Shown here piece by piece: positions 5,337 to 6,827 of a stretch of 6,827 bases of DNA. Position 1 is the stretch's first letter. Each line of letters opens with the position of its first letter. A program made the position numbers and the translations under genes. The notes below the pieces were generated by a model. The model saw only the letters and a program-made list of their open reading frames with translations, did not search any database and had not been told where the DNA came from. The DNA comes from Bacteroidales bacterium (GTDB taxonomy: Bacteria > Bacteroidota > Bacteroidia > Bacteroidales > UBA3824), in the NCBI GenBank assembly GCA_016287995.1, contig JAEEXW010000157.1, positions 1-6,827 of the forward strand. The letters are read 5' to 3'.

Positions 5337-6827
5337 ATGAAAAACAGACTTTTATCATTATCTTTTGTCTTGTTTACAGTTGCGGGCGTATGTTCGGTAG
5401 AAAACGCTTCCGCTCAAGAAAAAGAGAAAGACGTAGTTATGGAAGCTGAAGATGCTTTTGCTGCCAGTGAGTGGATTATTGCCGCTAAAAACTACAAACA
5501 ATTGGTGTCAAACAATCCTGACAATGCGTTTTATCATTCTAATCTCGGTTATTGCTATTTGCAATGCGGTAAAAAGGATATGGCTCTTACAGAACTTAAA
5601 AAGGCACAGAGTTTATATGCTTCTTCTAATTCTAAAAACAAAACCGCTGCTTACTTAAACGAGTATTATATCGGTACTACGTTGAGACAGTCGGACAAAA
5701 TTACAGAAGCGCTTTCAGTGCTTAACGCTGTTAAACCGCAAGTTTCCGATAAAGAATTGTTGGGAAAAATTGACAATGAAATTAAGGCTTGTGCTTTTGC
5801 TAATGAGTTGAAAAGCCACCCGAAAGATATTAAAGTGTTGAATTTGGGTAGATTTGTTAACTCTGCTGCTCAGGAACATACATCGATTGTATCTGCTGAC
5901 AATAGTGTTCTTTTCCTTACTTCAAGGAAAAAAGTTGAGGGACATCAGACTATGGACGATGGCGGATATGACGAGAATGTTTATGTTTGTACAAAGAATC
6001 CTAATACACAGACATGGGCTGAGCCTCAGTTGGTGGAGGGTATTAATAGCGAATATAATGTGGCCGTAGCATGTATGTCAAGCGATGGTAAAGAACTTTA
6101 CCTTTACAATGATGACAAAAACGGAACGATTTTGGTTTCTAAGAAACTTGGCAACCGTTGGGGAGAACCCACAGCATTGAACGCTTTTATTAATACTGAT
6201 TATAGAGAAACGGGCGTATCAATTTCTAAGGACGGTAACAAATTGTATTTTGCAAGTAACCGTGATGCCGCAAATGCACAAGGAGGTCTTGACCTTTATG
6301 TATCAGACCGTGTTAATGGCGAGTGGGGTCCTGCCGTTAATCTTGGTCCTACTGTTAACACGCCTATGGACGAAGATGGTCCGTTTATGTCTGATGACGG
6401 TACGTTGTATTTTAGTTCTAAGGGACACAACGGCTTAGGCGGTTATGATATTTTCAAATCTAATTTGACAGGTGTTAAATGGAGTACACCCGAAAACTTA
6501 GGTTCGCCTATTAATACATCGGCAGACGAGATATTTTATTTTATTGCCAAAGACGGCAAAGCATATTTCACCTCTGACAGACCTAACGGTTCTGGTGCTT
6601 CGGATTTGTATGTATCAGGTCCTTCTAAATTGATGGAAACCTCACAAACTATTTATCAAGGTGCAGTAACTCATTGTGACAAATCTGTATTGACAAAGAG
6701 TATTGTAAGGGTTCACGACAATTCAACGGCAGAAGAAACTCAAATTACTCCTAATAATTATGGTAATTTTGAAATCAAAGCATACAAAGGACACAACTAT
6801 TCAGTATCTTTTGAATTGGACGGTGAG
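5337..6827 (+). CDS. PorE-like secreted TPR / PD40 beta-propeller protein (C-terminus cut by window edge)
   Basis: 497 residues are visible and the frame is open at the right edge. Residues 1-26 are a signal peptide: Lys/Arg start, hydrophobic core, and a probable signal peptidase I site ASA before Gln27. Residues 32-160 are helical and TPR-like (for example NAFYHSNLGYCYLQCG at 63-78). Five PD40/WD40-like motifs follow near 186, 248, 297, 352 and 404; the clearest are SKDGNKLYFASNRD, DDGTLYFSSKGHNGLGGYDI and KDGKAYFTSDRPNGSGASDL. This predicts a five-bladed propeller. From about 438 a carboxypeptidase-regulatory-like beta domain begins. The order TPR, PD40 propeller, CRD matches PorE, a T9SS-associated envelope protein that ends in an OmpA-like peptidoglycan-binding domain, which here would lie beyond the edge. 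PorE is described as a lipoprotein, but no lipobox is seen here: Cys19 follows AGV. It could therefore be one of the many PorE paralogues. It acts in the periplasm or at the outer membrane. The start is set by the signal peptide; no Shine-Dalgarno site is present. Confidence 0.88.
   Translation, partial: MKNRLLSLSFVLFTVAGVCSVENASAQEKEKDVVMEAEDAFAASEWIIAAKNYKQLVSNNPDNAFYHSNLGYCYLQCGKKDMALTELKKAQSLYASSNSKNKTAAYLNEYYIGTTLRQSDKITEALSVLNAVKPQVSDKELLGKIDNEIKACAFANELKSHPKDIKVLNLGRFVNSAAQEHTSIVSADNSVLFLTSRKKVEGHQTMDDGGYDENVYVCTKNPNTQTWAEPQLVEGINSEYNVAVACMSSDGKELYLYNDDKNGTILVSKKLGNRWGEPTALNAFINTDYRETGVSISKDGNKLYFASNRDAANAQGGLDLYVSDRVNGEWGPAVNLGPTVNTPMDEDGPFMSDDGTLYFSSKGHNGLGGYDIFKSNLTGVKWSTPENLGSPINTSADEIFYFIAKDGKAYFTSDRPNGSGASDLYVSGPSKLMETSQTIYQGAVTHCDKSVLTKSIVRVHDNSTAEETQITPNNYGNFEIKAYKGHNYSVSFELDGE

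Noticed and set aside
5337..5420. Lipoprotein signal peptide for the PorE-like protein
   Set aside because: Cys19 is preceded by AGV, which does not fit a lipobox, while ASA before Gln27 is a good signal peptidase I site.
5452..6438. Several 60-70 codon frames inside the PorE-like gene
   Set aside because: The frame starting at 5337 gives a signal peptide, TPR and five PD40 motifs without interruption; the others are out-of-frame readings.

Overview
The window looks like part of a Bacteroidota chromosome, most likely a Bacteroidales-type anaerobe. The DNA is AT-rich. Leaders before start codons are A-rich and mostly lack a Shine-Dalgarno sequence. Several intergenic sites match the Bacteroidota -7 promoter element (TAnnTTTG). 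The right-hand gene is a TPR/PD40 envelope protein resembling PorE of the type IX secretion system (T9SS), which is characteristic of this phylum. The genus cannot be read from the sequence.

Layout. (i) Positions 1-3778, minus strand: a two-gene operon of membrane sensors. The upstream gene (3778 to 1856) has TM, a long all-helical periplasmic region, TM, two HAMP-like units, a GAF domain and a C-terminal coiled coil. The downstream gene starts 2 bases after it and runs off the left edge. It has TM, a dCache-like periplasmic domain, TM, two HAMP-like units and a GAF domain. The cytoplasmic halves are clear paralogues and the periplasmic halves are unrelated in type. (ii) Positions 3779-4057: a very AT-rich divergent intergenic region with candidate promoters on both strands and a 12-bp palindrome. 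(iii) Positions 4058-5212, plus strand: lysA, diaminopimelate decarboxylase, the last step of lysine synthesis. (iv) Positions 5213-5336: an AT-rich hairpin overlapping the best promoter in the window. (v) Positions 5337 to the right edge, plus strand: the N-terminal 497 residues of a secreted TPR plus five-motif PD40 protein that is entering a carboxypeptidase-regulatory-like domain when the window ends.

How the genes relate. The two sensors are almost certainly made together, and may feed different extracytoplasmic cues into a common cytoplasmic HAMP-GAF chassis. The complete sensor has no kinase, phosphatase, cyclase or methyl-accepting signalling domain, so its output partner is unknown and may lie beyond the left edge. 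lysA and the PorE-like gene appear to be separate transcription units on the same strand, with no evident functional link to the sensors. No RNA genes, mobile elements or CRISPR arrays were seen. The most noteworthy item is the sensor pair: different input domains, same signalling chassis, no visible output.
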